The notes: generated by a model from the letters alone, not told the origin. A stretch of 64,000 bases of DNA from Desulfovibrionaceae bacterium (GCA_009782775.1 WRIL01000004.1:54004-118003); one strand, 5' to 3'; positions 9,271-18,603 are shown, counted from the first letter of the stretch. Translations and numbers: made by a program.

Positions 9271-10548
9271 ATGCTTGATTTGAAACTTTTGCAGAGGCAA
9301 CCTGAAATGGTGGCCCAAGCTTTGCTGGAACGCCGCTCCGAGATGCGGATGGAGGATTTCCAGGCTCTGGACGAACGGCGGCGCGCCTTGCTGGGACAGG
9401 CAGAGGCAATAAAAAGCGCCCGCAATAAAATTTCCGACCAGATCGCCGCCTTGAAGCGCCAGGGCGGGGATGCCGGAGACTTGACGCGCCAGAGCAACAC
9501 CCTGGCGGAGCAGGTAGCCGCCCTGGATGCGGAAACCGGAGAGGTCAAGGCCGCGCAGCAGGAATGGATGCTGCGGGTTCCCAACCTCCCCCATGCAAGC
9601 GTGCCGCGGGGGCAAGACGAAAACGACAACCAGGAAGTCTCCCGCTGGGGGACTCCACCCGCCTTTGACTTCACCCCCAGGGAACACTGGGATCTGGGTA
9701 TGGCCCTGGGCGGCCTGGATTTTGACCGGGGTAGCAAATTGACCGGCAGCCGTTTCGCGGTCTCCTGGGGCTGGGCCGCGCGTCTGGAACGGGCCCTGGC
9801 CAACTTTTTCCTGGACATGCAAACCAACGAGCACGGTTATACGGAAATCCTTCCCCCCCAGATCGTCAACCGCAAAACCATGCAGGGAACCGGGAATCTG
9901 CCTAAATTCGCCGCCGATCTCTTCAAGCTGGAGAACTGGGAATACTTTCTCATCCCCACGGCGGAAGTGCCTTTGACCAATCTGCACGCGGACGAAACCC
10001 TGGAAGAGGCCGCCCTGCCCCTGGCCTATACCGCCCAGACCGCCTGTTTCCGATCCGAAGCCGGCAGCGCGGGCAAGGACACCCGCGGGCTAATACGCCA
10101 GCACCAGTTCACCAAGGTGGAAATGGTGCGCTTCGCTCTGCCGGCTCGTTCCTTTGACGAGCTGGAAGTCATGCGCGGGCACGCCGAAAACCTTCTGAAA
10201 CGCCTGGACCTGCCCTACCGGGTGGTCACCCTCTGCACGGGCGACATGGGTTTCTCCGCGGCCAAAACCTACGATTTGGAGGTCTGGCTGCCCGGACAAA
10301 ACAAATACCGGGAAATTTCCTCCTGCTCCAACTGCACGGATTTTCAAGCCCGCCGGGCTAATATCCGCTTCCGCCCCAAAGGCGGGGGGAAACCGGAATT
10401 TCTGCACACCCTGAACGGCTCCGGCCTGCCCGTGGGCCGCACCCTGGTGGCCATCATGGAGAACGGGCAGCAAAAAGACGGTTCTTTCATCCTGCCCAAG
10501 GCCCTGCGCCCCTATATGGACGGACGGGAGCAAATCGGCCCGGCCTGA
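9271..10548 (+). CDS. serS: Seryl-tRNA synthetase
   Basis: 425 residues, the normal bacterial length. The N-terminal coiled-coil arm (about 30-105) is followed by the class II core with [13 protein letters not shown], motif 2 ([14 protein letters not shown]) and motif 3 ([14 protein letters not shown]). The enzyme charges tRNA-Ser, and tRNA-Sec if one exists. AGGAG precedes the ATG. It starts 28 bases after the hybrid kinase gene and is followed by tRNA-Lys. Confidence 0.97.
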   Translation: MLDLKLLQRQPEMVAQALLERRSEMRMEDFQALDERRRALLGQAEAIKSARNKISDQIAALKRQGGDAGDLTRQSNTLAEQVAALDAETGEVKAAQQEWMLRVPNLPHASVPRGQDENDNQEVSRWGTPPAFDFTPREHWDLGMALGGLDFDRGSKLTGSRFAVSWGWAARLERALANFFLDMQTNEHGYTEILPPQIVNRKTMQGTGNLPKFAADLFKLENWEYFLIPTAEVPLTNLHADETLEEAALPLAYTAQTACFRSEAGSAGKDTRGLIRQHQFTKVEMVRFALPARSFDELEVMRGHAENLLKRLDLPYRVVTLCTGDMGFSAAKTYDLEVWLPGQNKYREISSCSNCTDFQARRANIRFRPKGGGKPEFLHTLNGSGLPVGRTLVAIMENGQQKDGSFILPKALRPYMDGREQIGPA

Positions 10549-10576
10549 CCGGCTTGACGGCGCCCGGAAAAAATCC

Positions 10577-10605
10577 TTGACCGGACGGAGAAAATCAGCC
10601 ATAGT
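10577..10605 (+). promoter_or_regulatory. Probable sigma70 promoter of tRNA-Lys
   Basis: TTGACC, a 17-base spacer and CATAGT lie between serS and the tRNA, about 58 bases before the mature tRNA end. Assignment rests on these two boxes only. Confidence 0.45.
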
Positions 10606-10662
10606 TTTCCCCCGCGCAAACCGGTTTGGCGGCACAGCCCTATGGCCGATGTTTGAGCAACC

Positions 10663-10738
10663 GGGTCGTTAACTCAGCAGGTAGAGTATCTCCCTTTTAA
10701 GGAGAGAGTCGAAGGTTCGAATCCTTCACGACCCACCA
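10663..10738 (+). tRNA. tRNA-Lys (anticodon TTT)
   Basis: A complete cloverleaf of 76 bases including an encoded CCA. The acceptor stem GGGTCGT pairs with ACGACCC, the D arm with ACTC/GAGT, and the anticodon stem TCTCC/GGAGA encloses CTTTTAA with TTT at 10696-10698. The T arm is GAAGG/CCTTC around TTCGAAT. It is followed by a hairpin and then by remnants of mobile genes, so the 3' end is a plausible integration site. Confidence 0.97.
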
Positions 10739-10753
10739 TTCTAGAATCCCGGC

Positions 10754-10797
10754 AAGCCCCGCAAGGTCTTAAAAGCCAAGCGGGGTTTGAATTTTGT
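10754..10797 (+). terminator. tRNA-Lys terminator, copy 1 of a recurrent stem-loop element
   Basis: AAGCCCCGC (10754-10762) pairs with GCGGGGTTT (10780-10788) around a 17-base loop and is followed by GAATTTTG. The same layout and near-identical arms occur at 15121 and 44249. Its place 15 bases after the tRNA CCA fits transcription termination. Confidence 0.65.
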
Positions 10798-10845
10798 TAA
10801 GATGCTCACTCTCAGGTCATATCACAAAGTCTATAGACATACCCC

Positions 10846-10977
10846 CTATTTGGGGGTATATTTCGGGGTAGATTGCAGAATAAGCACCCCCAGCAGAGCA
10901 GGCTGAACTTCGGCCTGCACCTTCAGCATAGCCTTGGCCAATTCTGTAATTTCCGATGAACAATAACTGGATTCCAT
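10846..10977 (-). pseudogene. Truncated ERF-family single-strand annealing protein
   Basis: 43 codons from an ATG at 10977 with an excellent AAAGGAGGAG site. The first half, SSEITELAKAMLKVQAEVQPAL, matches in style the N-terminus of ERF-family phage recombination proteins, which continue with a conserved KSKYA segment. Here the match stops after about 28 residues and the frame ends in unrelated sequence near a perfect ATACCCCC/GGGGGTAT inverted repeat. The remnant is only the N-terminal tip of a protein normally near 200 residues. Its intact ribosome site suggests recent decay. It lies just beyond tRNA-Lys, a usual place for prophage insertion. Confidence 0.55.
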
Positions 10978-11331
10978 AATCTCCTCCTTTTGATGAATGA
11001 AAAAAATCCGCCTACGGGGCGGATAAGGTGTGCGCTTTGACAGTGTTTTCTTAAAAACGCGCCTCACCAAGCGCCTGGAAGTTGAAACCCTGATCCAGGC
11101 CACCAAAATAGCGCTGGCCAGGGTTATCGCCTGACAGAGTATCCTTCGGCTTTCTGGACTCAGGTAAACCGGGCAAAGAAAATTCATGCTCTCCTCCTGA
11201 AAGGTAGCAGGTTAAAGGGATTTCCTCATAATCTTATAACAGAAAAGCGGGGATTTTTATATCCACGCTTCCTACACAGGTCAGAAGACCCTGACCCCTG
11301 CGGGCCCTAAAAGGCGACTTGTCGGGGTGAG
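10978..11331. other. Non-coding or decayed stretch between ERF and IS3 fragments
   Basis: The minus strand stays open from an ATG at 11187, which has its own strong AGGAGGAGAGC site, straight into the ERF fragment; the 70 added codons contain one hydrophobic stretch and are not recognisable. A small CCGCC/GGCGG hairpin lies near 11010. From about 11270 to 11330 the plus strand has GACCCTGACCCC text that could be worn insertion-sequence end sequence. Nothing else is supported. Confidence 0.3.
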
Positions 11332-11613
11332 GTGGATGGCCGCCGGTTCAGGATTTTGACGATTGTGGATTTGTGGGATCGCAACAGCCCGGCCTTGGAA
11401 GTGGACATTTCTCTTCCCGGTCGGCGAGTGGTACGGACGCTTGAGCGATTGCGCCTGCACGGCCGGCTCTCCGACGCCTGCCGTATGATGCTGCCCAGAA
11501 TAGCTTTGGAAAAACGTCTTCCCTTCGGCACGGAAGAACCCAATGAGGTTTCCTTGGCCGCCATTAAAGAAATTGAAAATGGAAAACCGAGTACCCCCAA
11601 ACAGGATATATGA
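11332..11613 (+). pseudogene. IS3-type transposase fragment fused in frame to a RelB/DinJ antitoxin tail
   Basis: A 93-codon open frame made of two unrelated pieces. Residues 1-42 (DGRRFRILTIVD, then LEVDISLPGRRVVRTLERL) resemble the integrase core of IS3-family OrfB, but the piece lacks all three catalytic acidic residues. From about residue 45 the text changes to LSDACRMMLPRIALEKRLPF and EPNEVSLAAIKEIENG, the C-terminal half of RelB/DinJ antitoxins. No partner toxin is visible downstream. The join is probably the scar of a deletion; whether the chimera is expressed is unknown. The start codon would be GTG at 11332, but the transposase homology may begin a few codons earlier. Confidence 0.6.
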
Positions 11614-11616
11614 TCA

Positions 11617-11874
11617 TCATCCCCAAATAGGCTTGCCAGATTCGCCCATCCTTCGAAATAGTTCGCCCATAAAATCTTCGTCGCATCCCTCAGCGCCCTC
11701 TAGACGAGCTGACACGACTTCAAGAGAACGATCTGCCTTTTTCATTCCGCGTGCCTCCCCCTCATCATAAAACCGCTTCGTCCGCACGCCTAGGACGGTG
11801 CCGATACGGGCCAGGGGGTTTAGCTGACAGCCGTGGCGCATATTTAACGCGACCTTAGCACCATCTGTGTACAA
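11617..11874 (-). CDS. Hypothetical protein, possible XRE-regulator C-terminal remnant
   Basis: 85 codons overlapping the 3' end of the thioesterase gene by 31 bases. The segment NPLARIGTVLGVRTKRFYDEG resembles the last helix of XRE-type helix-turn-helix domains, where L-x-x-I-x-x-x-L-G-V precedes a phenylalanine and an acidic residue. A charged tail of about 50 residues follows. The DNA-recognition helices are missing, so this is probably the end of a broken regulator rather than a whole gene; no good ribosome site precedes the first ATG. The call is tentative. Confidence 0.35.
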   Translation of the reverse strand: MYTDGAKVALNMRHGCQLNPLARIGTVLGVRTKRFYDEGEARGMKKADRSLEVVSARLEGAEGCDEDFMGELFRRMGESGKPIWG

Positions 11875-12278
11875 CGGAAAACCATGATGGGATTACGGGT
11901 CTCTGCCACAACCACATCGGCATCCCAGACGTGAGTGCTGGATCCGGCATGCCGCGCAGTGGCTTTACAGAGTAACTGCCCCTCAAGGGCTGTACCGAGA
12001 TGGTTGGTTTTGAGTTCAATGGTCGTGAATTTTTCGTCAGAACCGCGGAGCAAAGCCGCGGAGCCAAAACCGCAGGCAGTATCCGCTAACGCGATAATCA
12101 CGCTGGCATGCAGAAAACCGTTAGGTGCGATATGTTTTTGCTCCACCAGCATGCGGGCCATGACCCGGCCGGGTTCCAATTCGTCCAGTTGAAAACCTAT
12201 CCAGTTCGCCAGAGAATCCCGGCTCAACATCTCGCGGGCCGCTTCCAGCGTGAAGGGAGACCGTGTCGCCGAACTCAT
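11844..12278 (-). CDS. PaaI-type hotdog-fold thioesterase
   Basis: 144 residues with a single hotdog domain. HIAPNGFLHASVIIALADTACGFGS matches the substrate-binding helix region of the PaaI/YdiI family, and IELKTNHLGT plus the final FRCTQMVL strand fit the rest of the fold. The family hydrolyses acyl- or aryl-CoA thioesters in the cytosol; the substrate cannot be told. The ATG overlaps the stop of the upstream regulator fragment as ATGA. It appears intact although it lies among broken genes. Confidence 0.83.
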   Translation of the reverse strand: MSSATRSPFTLEAAREMLSRDSLANWIGFQLDELEPGRVMARMLVEQKHIAPNGFLHASVIIALADTACGFGSAALLRGSDEKFTTIELKTNHLGTALEGQLLCKATARHAGSSTHVWDADVVVAETRNPIMVFRCTQMVLRSR

Positions 12279-12423
12279 GCTTTTCCTTCCTCTGCCTGAT
12301 CAGGCTCATGCTCTCCGTCAAACAGTGTCTTCACCGGCACCTCCAAAGCGTTGGCTAGTCCGTAGACAGCTAGAGGAGCTTTTTTCACAGAAGCCGAAAG
12401 ACGGGCTTGGCAGTAACAGAAGG
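12275..12423 (-). pseudogene. C-terminal fragment of an XRE-family regulator
   Basis: The minus strand reads from the end of the chemotaxis gene to a TGA at 12275-12277 without a start codon that makes sense. It encodes ARLSASVKKAP, then LAVYGLANALEVPVKTLFDG and an acidic tail, the last helices and linker of an XRE helix-turn-helix protein. The N-terminal half, with the recognition helix, is gone, apparently replaced by the chemotaxis gene whose stop directly abuts. The final ATGA overlap with the thioesterase suggests that regulator and thioesterase were once one operon. Confidence 0.55.
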
Positions 12424-14742
12424 CTACCGCAGTTCGCCCATGACCGTGTTCAGCTCCTGCGCCATCTGCGCAAGCTCGTGCAGGGCCTGGGAGGCCTGAT
12501 GCATGCTGTTGGCGGTTTCTGTCACTATCTTGCTAATTTCCTCAATGGCGAGGTGAATCTCTTCAGAGGTGGCGCTCTGCTCCTCCGCCGCCGTGGCGAT
12601 AGAGGCGACCACCGAGGAATTGACCGAGGCCAGGTCGACTATCTCCGTCAGAGCCTGGCCGGAGGTATTGGCCAGGTCTGTGGCCTCGGTGATGGCCTTG
12701 GCCGCCTTGTCTACCTCGTCGATGTTGGTATGCGCGGAATGTTGAATGGCCGTGATGTTGGCCCCCACCTCCTTGGTGGCGGCCATGGTCTTTTCCGCGA
12801 GTTTGCGCACTTCGTCGGCCACCACCGCGAACCCGCGCCCGGCTTCGCCGGCGCGGGCCGCTTCGATGGCCGCGTTTAGCGCCAGCAGGTTGGTCTGGTC
12901 GGCGATATCGGAGATGACGTTCATCACCCCGCCGATGCTCTCCGCCTGGCCGCCCAACTCCTGCATGTTCGATTGGAGGGCGGTAGCCACCTTGTTCACC
13001 AGATTGATGGAATGTACCACCTCACCCACCAGGGCGGACCCGTCGCCGGCCTTGTTCTTCGTCGCCTCGGACTGCTCCGAGGCATGGCTGGCGTTGCGGG
13101 CCACCTCCAGCACAGTGGAGTTCATTTCCGTCATGGCCGTGGCCGTGCTTTCCACACGGGTGCGCTGCTGTTCCGCCCCGCGCGAGACCTGTTCCACTTG
13201 GGCAGAAAGCTCCTCGGAGGCGGCCGCCACCCGGTTGGTGATGCCCGCCGCCTGTTCGGCCACGTTCTTGATGGTGCGCTGGGTCTGTTTGATGGCCGTG
13301 AGGTCCGTGACCAACTGGAGCATGGAGGCGAGCTTGCCCTCGCTGTTCAGCATGGGGATATTCGTATAACTGATGTCCATGTCCATCCCCTGCGGATGGG
13401 CGCGGGTTTCGGCGGTGGCCGGCTGCCGGGTTTCCACGGCCTTTTTCAGGGCGTCGGCCGGGGTGCCGGCATCTTCGCGCTGCGAGATTTGGGCATCGGT
13501 CTTGCCCTTGTAGTCCACGCCGGCAAGCTTACGCCCGATGGCGTTCATGAAGGCAAGCTTGAGATCCCCGCCCATCATCAGCATAGGGGTGGGAATATCG
13601 TCCAGGATCTGGCGGAAGCGGTTCAGTATGGCATTGGCGGCCGCAACCACCCGGGCGAAGCCGCCCTTGTACGCGGCGGCGTCGGCCTTGACATCCAGAT
13701 CGCCCCCTTCAATACGTTGTTCCAGGATTTGGAATTCGTTGAGAATGGATTGCATGGCAACTGGAATTTGCTGCATGGACGCCGCCAATATTCCGATATC
13801 CCCTTTCTCGCGGCTGTCCATATGGGCCTGGAATTCTCCCTCGGCGATGGAAGCGGCAAAACGGCGCAATTTTGCAAGCGAGCGTATGATAGAGAGGGTC
13901 ACAGCCACACTGCCGCCAAGCACGGCCAAAACAAAGGCAAGCGTGAAAAGAATGCTGGTATTTTGGTTGCGGTCTCCCGCTTGGCGAACAACCTCATGTG
14001 CTGACTCGACAAAGGAATCAATAAGCGGAGTCATCTGACTTGCCAGCGCGCCGTAGGCCTGCTTTCTTTCTTCAACATGCCGCGCAGCCTGCACATATTG
14101 GGTAAATTTGTCCTGGTAGTCCGTAAGAAGCTGCTGCATCCGCGTTTTGAGGCTTTCAGCATGGGCCGTGGATGCCTGTACGCGGGCAAGCATCGAACTT
14201 AGATCCTTGTTGAAAGACTCAAGATAGTTCAGGCTCCCGCGCAGCATGAAGTCCTTTTCCCTGCGCCGCAGCATGAGCATATCCCCTCTCAGCGCATCAT
14301 CGCTCCTCTCATTGATGAGCCGCTCCGCTTCCTGGACGCTCCCGCGCAAGGAGCCTTCAAGGCCCGAGTTTTCATCAAGCCCCTGCGCTTCCATGGCGCT
14401 TACGATTTCTGAAAAAAGCGTGACACTACGCTGCAACAAGTCGGTAATCTGTCTGCTTACCTGCAAGAACTCCGGCCTCATGCCGCCCAGCGCGTTTACC
14501 CGCTCAATCAGGGTATGCGCAGCGTCTTTTCCTCTTTGGGCGTCAGCCGGCTTTTTGCCGGAGTAAAATTCCCTATGCGCCACCCGGATTTCCAGTATGG
14601 ATGTATAGAGTTGCTCTGTCTCGGCTTCAATCGCGCTGAGTTCGGCAAGCTGCTTTGCGCCCCAAAGGTTTACGCCGTAAACGCCGATCAGGCCGATGAT
14701 GGAAATGAAGGCGAGCAAAGTGAGTTTTTGTCGGATTGTCAT
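12424..14742 (-). CDS. Methyl-accepting chemotaxis protein with PAS domain
   Basis: 772 residues from the ATG at 14742, chosen because GGAAAG lies upstream and the first membrane helix (about 7-27) follows at once; further in-frame starts upstream add non-membrane sequence. A helical periplasmic sensor (about 30-265) ends in the second membrane helix, followed by HAMP, a spacer, a PAS domain ([21 protein letters not shown]) and a signalling hairpin with [24 protein letters not shown]. The C-terminus ends in MGELR, with no CheR-binding pentapeptide. It is a paralogue of the receptor at 41790, nearly identical in the signalling part. Confidence 0.93.
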   Translation of the reverse strand: MTIRQKLTLLAFISIIGLIGVYGVNLWGAKQLAELSAIEAETEQLYTSILEIRVAHREFYSGKKPADAQRGKDAAHTLIERVNALGGMRPEFLQVSRQITDLLQRSVTLFSEIVSAMEAQGLDENSGLEGSLRGSVQEAERLINERSDDALRGDMLMLRRREKDFMLRGSLNYLESFNKDLSSMLARVQASTAHAESLKTRMQQLLTDYQDKFTQYVQAARHVEERKQAYGALASQMTPLIDSFVESAHEVVRQAGDRNQNTSILFTLAFVLAVLGGSVAVTLSIIRSLAKLRRFAASIAEGEFQAHMDSREKGDIGILAASMQQIPVAMQSILNEFQILEQRIEGGDLDVKADAAAYKGGFARVVAAANAILNRFRQILDDIPTPMLMMGGDLKLAFMNAIGRKLAGVDYKGKTDAQISQREDAGTPADALKKAVETRQPATAETRAHPQGMDMDISYTNIPMLNSEGKLASMLQLVTDLTAIKQTQRTIKNVAEQAAGITNRVAAASEELSAQVEQVSRGAEQQRTRVESTATAMTEMNSTVLEVARNASHASEQSEATKNKAGDGSALVGEVVHSINLVNKVATALQSNMQELGGQAESIGGVMNVISDIADQTNLLALNAAIEAARAGEAGRGFAVVADEVRKLAEKTMAATKEVGANITAIQHSAHTNIDEVDKAAKAITEATDLANTSGQALTEIVDLASVNSSVVASIATAAEEQSATSEEIHLAIEEISKIVTETANSMHQASQALHELAQMAQELNTVMGELR

Positions 14743-14785
14743 CGTGCTTTCCTTTATTGGGCTAAGTGGACGTTCAAGAGGACTG

Positions 14786-14983
14786 CTAAATAGCACGGCG
14801 GAGAAGGTGATGGATATTACCCGGCGGGTAGTTTTGTCCCGGGATCGCAAAAACCACCCCGAGGGTAGGGATGGCCGAGGCGATTCCCGTAGACGTCTTG
14901 CGGGACGAAGGGCTTGCGCCGACGCAGGCCGCGTAAACGCCTCATATACGCTGCCATGCTAAAACCAAAAATGCGTTTTTCAT
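14786..14983 (-). pseudogene. Small lipoprotein-like gene interrupted by in-frame TGA
   Basis: An ATG at 14983 with a strong AAGGAG site begins [13 protein letters not shown] and hits TGA at codon 14 (14942-14944). The same frame then continues for 51 more codons, starting [13 protein letters not shown], where VYAAC looks like a lipobox, to a TAG at 14786. Signal peptide start, lipobox and ribosome site together suggest one small lipoprotein gene broken by a nonsense change. Selenocysteine read-through is formally possible but unlikely inside a signal peptide. It lies upstream of the chemotaxis gene on the same strand. Confidence 0.35.
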
Positions 14984-15368
14984 GGTGGTACTCCTTCTGC
15001 CCGTATGTCCTAGCGTGCCGATACATAATAAGTCAAGGAACGGAAGAAGGAATAAAGCCGTGAGAAGAAGATCGTCATCTAGGATATCGTCCCCCAGGAG
15101 CAACCAATTTGAAATCTCACAAAGCCCCACAATGTCTGAAAAACCTTGGGGGGCTTGAGTTTAACAAATTTACTGTTTACCGTGGTTCGCTAAAATTCGT
15201 TGATATGACCACCCCTTCACCCCAAAAAAACTGTATATATTTTCCGATCTTTTTAAGATATCTTGCACTCCGGCCATGGGGGGCACCACAAAAAGGCCGG
15301 CGCTTCCCATATCTGGAGCCATGAAAAAGTGGAACAGGAAAATAACGTAAAAAAGAAAGGCGTTTCAA
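14984..15368. other. Intergenic stretch before the aryl-acid cassette
   Basis: About 385 bases without a supported gene. It contains copy 2 of the recurrent stem-loop (15121-15163) and, from about 15200, AT-rich text that may hold the promoter of the symporter gene; no convincing -35/-10 pair could be fixed. Composition changes here from GC-rich to the lower-GC DNA of the next cassette. Confidence 0.4.
15121..15163. repeat. Recurrent stem-loop element, copy 2
   Basis: AAAGCCCC (15121-15128) pairs with GGGGCTT (15150-15156) and is followed by GAGTTTAAC. It shares arms, loop size and downstream text with the elements at 10754 and 44249, although the inner GC pair is worn to AC/GG. No plus-strand gene ends just before it, so it terminates nothing obvious here. 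Confidence 0.5.
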
Positions 15369-16928
15369 ATGTTCATTAAGGTGTCCATGCTTCTGTTGTT
15401 TTTTGCGGTCACGATTTTTGTTGGACTGTGTTCCCGAAAGAGGGCCTCCAACGTAAACGATTTTGTGCTGGGCGGCCGTAACGTAGGGCCGTGGCTCTCG
15501 GCATTCTCTTACGGCGCGACTTATTTCTCCGCTGTTGTCTTTGTGGGATATGCGGGGCAATTCGGCTGGCGCTTCGGTACGGCGGCGGTATGGATTGGCC
15601 TCGGCAATGCCTTCATTGGCTCGTTGATGGCGTGGTTCATACTCGGGCGGCGCACACGCGTCATGACCAATCACCTGAAAAGCGCCACGATGCCGGAGTT
15701 CTTTGGTTCCCGGTATATGTCGCCAGCGTTGAAGATCGGGGCGTCGATCATCGTCTTTATATTTCTGATCCCCTACACAGCGTCGTTGTACAACGGTCTG
15801 GGCAGGCTGTTTGCCATGGCCTTCGGCAACGCAGGCATTACATTTGAGTATTGTGTGATCGCGATGGGGGTTTTAACCGCGATTTTTGTGGTTGCCGGGG
15901 GATATTTTGCGACAACCGTCAACGACTGCATACAGGGAACAACCACGGTGGCCGGAATCATTGCGGTGATCGCAGTGGCCTTAAACAGTAAAGGGGGGTT
16001 TTCCGCGGCTATCGATTCCCTGGCCCGGATCCCCGACCCAACCGTGGCCCCCGGAGCCTACACCTCGTTCTTCGGCCCTGACCCGTTGTCGCTGTTAGGC
16101 GTTTTTATCCTGACATCGTTTGGCGCATGGGGCCTGCCCCAGATGGTTGCCCGGTTCTACTCCATCAAGAGTGAAAGAATGATCGCCAAAGGCGCGATCG
16201 TTTCCACTATCTTCGCCATATTAGTCGCGGGCGGCTGCTATTTTCTGGGAAGCTTCGGGCGCTTGTTCGCCGAGGCCCCGGTTGCCGCCATGCCCGCGGA
16301 CGGCTTTGATTCCATCATCCCCAACATTATTTCGGGGTTTAACAGCGACGCGCTGATGGGCCTTGTCATCGTTCTGGTGTTTGCGGCCTCCATATCCACC
16401 CTTTCTTCATTGGTCATGGCCTCGGCATCCACTCTGACGCTGGACTTTCTGAAGGGCCATGTCATTAAGAACATGAACGGCAAACAACAGTTGCTGACCA
16501 TCCGCTCGCTGATCGTGGTTTTTATCGCGATCTCCTCGATCGTCGCGATCTTTCAGTATCAGAGCAGGATCGCGTTCATCGCCCAACTTATGGGCATTTC
16601 ATGGGGCGCTCTCGCCGGATCGTTCCTCGCGCCGTTCCTCTATGGGCTGTACTGGAAGCGCGCAAGCACAATATCCATTTGGTGCTGCTTCGCGTTCAGC
16701 ACTTCCCTTATGATCCTCAATATCCTTTTCAGAAGCGCGTTTCCGCCGATTATACAGTCGCCGATCAACGCCGGGGCGCTCTGTATGCTGGCCGGACTAA
16801 TTATCGTGCCGCTTGTGAGCGCGATTACCCAAGCTCCCGACAAAGCCGCGGTGGAGAATTGCTTCTCCTGTTATGAAGAAACGGTCAGCGTCAAAGCCAG
16901 TGACGTACTGCCGGAAAGGAGCGCGTGA
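15369..16928 (+). CDS. Sodium:solute symporter (SSS family)
   Basis: 519 residues with about 13 hydrophobic segments. The N-terminal SSS signature is present: VNDFVLGGRNVGPWLSAFSYGATYFSA, where glycine and serine residues line the sodium and substrate sites. Family members import acetate, proline, pantothenate or other organic acids with sodium. As first gene of a cluster with two acyl-CoA ligases and indolepyruvate oxidoreductase, it probably brings in an aromatic or other carboxylic acid; this is inference. An AGAAAGG site lies upstream. Its stop lies 2 bases before the ligase ATG. Confidence 0.92.
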   Translation: MFIKVSMLLLFFAVTIFVGLCSRKRASNVNDFVLGGRNVGPWLSAFSYGATYFSAVVFVGYAGQFGWRFGTAAVWIGLGNAFIGSLMAWFILGRRTRVMTNHLKSATMPEFFGSRYMSPALKIGASIIVFIFLIPYTASLYNGLGRLFAMAFGNAGITFEYCVIAMGVLTAIFVVAGGYFATTVNDCIQGTTTVAGIIAVIAVALNSKGGFSAAIDSLARIPDPTVAPGAYTSFFGPDPLSLLGVFILTSFGAWGLPQMVARFYSIKSERMIAKGAIVSTIFAILVAGGCYFLGSFGRLFAEAPVAAMPADGFDSIIPNIISGFNSDALMGLVIVLVFAASISTLSSLVMASASTLTLDFLKGHVIKNMNGKQQLLTIRSLIVVFIAISSIVAIFQYQSRIAFIAQLMGISWGALAGSFLAPFLYGLYWKRASTISIWCCFAFSTSLMILNILFRSAFPPIIQSPINAGALCMLAGLIIVPLVSAITQAPDKAAVENCFSCYEETVSVKASDVLPERSA

Positions 16929-16930
16929 CC

Positions 16931-18574
16931 ATGCTCATCACAGACATACTGGCCAGGAACGCTAAACTGTACGGGAATGGCATTTGCTTAACCGAGATAA
17001 ATCCCGGCTTGGAAGAAAACCGCGACCTCTCATGGAGGGAGCTTTCACTTGTTGAAACCGCACATGAAGATTGCTACCGAAAAGAATTGACCTGGCGCGC
17101 CTTTGACGAACGCGCCAACCAGTTCGCGCATCTGCTGATGGATCGTGGGGTGAAGCGCGACGATAAAGTCGGACTTTTACTTATGAATTGTATTGAGTGG
17201 CTGCCGATATACTTCGGCGTGCTGAAAGCCGGCGCCGTTGTTGTGCCGCTTAATTTCCGGTATTCCTCCGACGAGATAAAATATACCCTTGACCTGGCCG
17301 ATGTTTCCATACTGGTATTCGGCACTGAGTTTATCGAACGGGTGCAGGCAATCAAAGATGACCTGCCCAAGATACATGCGATGTTTTATGTCGGCGGCAA
17401 CTGCCCTGATTTTGCGGAGAGGTACGAGAGCCTTGCGGGTTCCCGCCCAAGAAACGCGCCTGGAGTTACTCTCTCTGATAAAGAAAATGCCGCGATATAT
17501 TTTTCTTCCGGCACCACAGGGTTTCCGAAAGCCATCCTACATTCCCACCTGACCCTTGTTACGGCTTGCAAAGTAGAGCAAGTCCACCACAGCCAGACGC
17601 GGGACGACATCTTCCTGTGCATCCCTCCGCTGTATCACACCGGGGCCAAAATGCACTGGTTCGGCAGCCTTCTTGTGGGAGGGAGCGCGGTGCTCTTGCG
17701 CGGGACGCGGCCGAAGTGGATTATTGAAACGGCGGCAAGTGAAAAGGCGACCATTGTCTGGCTGTTAGTGCCCTGGGCGCAGGACATACTCGACGCTATA
17801 GAGAGCGGTGAGATAGACCTTGCCGATTACAATCTCAGCGCGTGGCGGCTCATGCACATCGGGGCGCAGCCGGTTCCGCCGAGTCTGATCCGGCGCTGGA
17901 AAAAACATTTCCCTCACCACGAGTACGACACAAACTACGGGCTGTCGGAATCCAGCGGGCCGGGCGCGGTTCATCTTGGCGTTGAGAACATACACAAGGT
18001 GGGCGCAATCGGCAAGGCGGGCTATGGCTGGCAAACCAAGATCGTTGATGAAAACGGCGTGGAAGTAAAACGCGGCGAGGTGGGTGAACTCATCCTGTCC
18101 GGCATCGGCGTTATGAAATGCTATTACAAAGACCCGGAAGCCACAGCCGCCACGATCAAGGACGGTTGGCTCTATACCGGCGACATTGCCTGCGAGGACG
18201 AAGACGGCTTTATATTCCTCGTGGACAGGAAAAAGGACGTGATTATTACGGGCGGTGAAAACATCTATCCTGTGCAAATCGAGGACTTCCTGCGCAGGCA
18301 CGACAAGGTCAAAGACGCCGCCGTCATTGGTCTGGCGGACAGCAGACTGGGCGAGATCTCCGCGGCGATCATTGAAATCAACCCGGGTACAGAATGCGGC
18401 GAAGGTGAAATACGCGAGTTCTGCGAACAGCTTCAGCGCTATAAGCGGCCTCATAAAATCATATTTGCCAATGTGCCGCGTAACGCCACGGGTAAAATAG
18501 AAAAGACCAAGCTCCGCGACCAATACAGAGGAGGGGGAAGCATCGTCAGACAACAGATTGAAAAACCGGACTGA
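16931..18574 (+). CDS. AMP-forming acyl-CoA synthetase/ligase
   Basis: 547 residues from ATG 16931, which has GGAG ten bases upstream; a GTG two codons earlier sits too close to that site. Motifs of the adenylate-forming superfamily are complete: the P-loop YFSSGTTGFPKAI, NYGLSESSG, GWLYTGDIA, DRKKDVIITGGENIYP and the C-terminal RNATGKIEKTKLRD with the catalytic lysine. It should convert a carboxylic acid plus ATP and CoA to acyl-CoA, in the cytosol. An extra segment of about 25 residues near position 35 is unusual. The neighbouring symporter and oxidoreductase suggest an aryl-acid or fatty-acid substrate. Confidence 0.9.
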   Translation: MLITDILARNAKLYGNGICLTEINPGLEENRDLSWRELSLVETAHEDCYRKELTWRAFDERANQFAHLLMDRGVKRDDKVGLLLMNCIEWLPIYFGVLKAGAVVVPLNFRYSSDEIKYTLDLADVSILVFGTEFIERVQAIKDDLPKIHAMFYVGGNCPDFAERYESLAGSRPRNAPGVTLSDKENAAIYFSSGTTGFPKAILHSHLTLVTACKVEQVHHSQTRDDIFLCIPPLYHTGAKMHWFGSLLVGGSAVLLRGTRPKWIIETAASEKATIVWLLVPWAQDILDAIESGEIDLADYNLSAWRLMHIGAQPVPPSLIRRWKKHFPHHEYDTNYGLSESSGPGAVHLGVENIHKVGAIGKAGYGWQTKIVDENGVEVKRGEVGELILSGIGVMKCYYKDPEATAATIKDGWLYTGDIACEDEDGFIFLVDRKKDVIITGGENIYPVQIEDFLRRHDKVKDAAVIGLADSRLGEISAAIIEINPGTECGEGEIREFCEQLQRYKRPHKIIFANVPRNATGKIEKTKLRDQYRGGGSIVRQQIEKPD

Positions 18575-18603
18575 TTCCAAAAGTGAGTTAAGGAGAATTT
18601 AAT

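Noticed and set aside
10663..10738. Second copy of the tRNA-Lys 3' end as an attachment site within the window
   Set aside because: No second copy of the T-arm/acceptor end was noticed by eye to the right; it may lie beyond the window.
14942..14944. Selenocysteine at the TGA of the small lipoprotein frame
   Set aside because: The TGA falls within the signal peptide and the bases after it do not form a clean SECIS-like hairpin.
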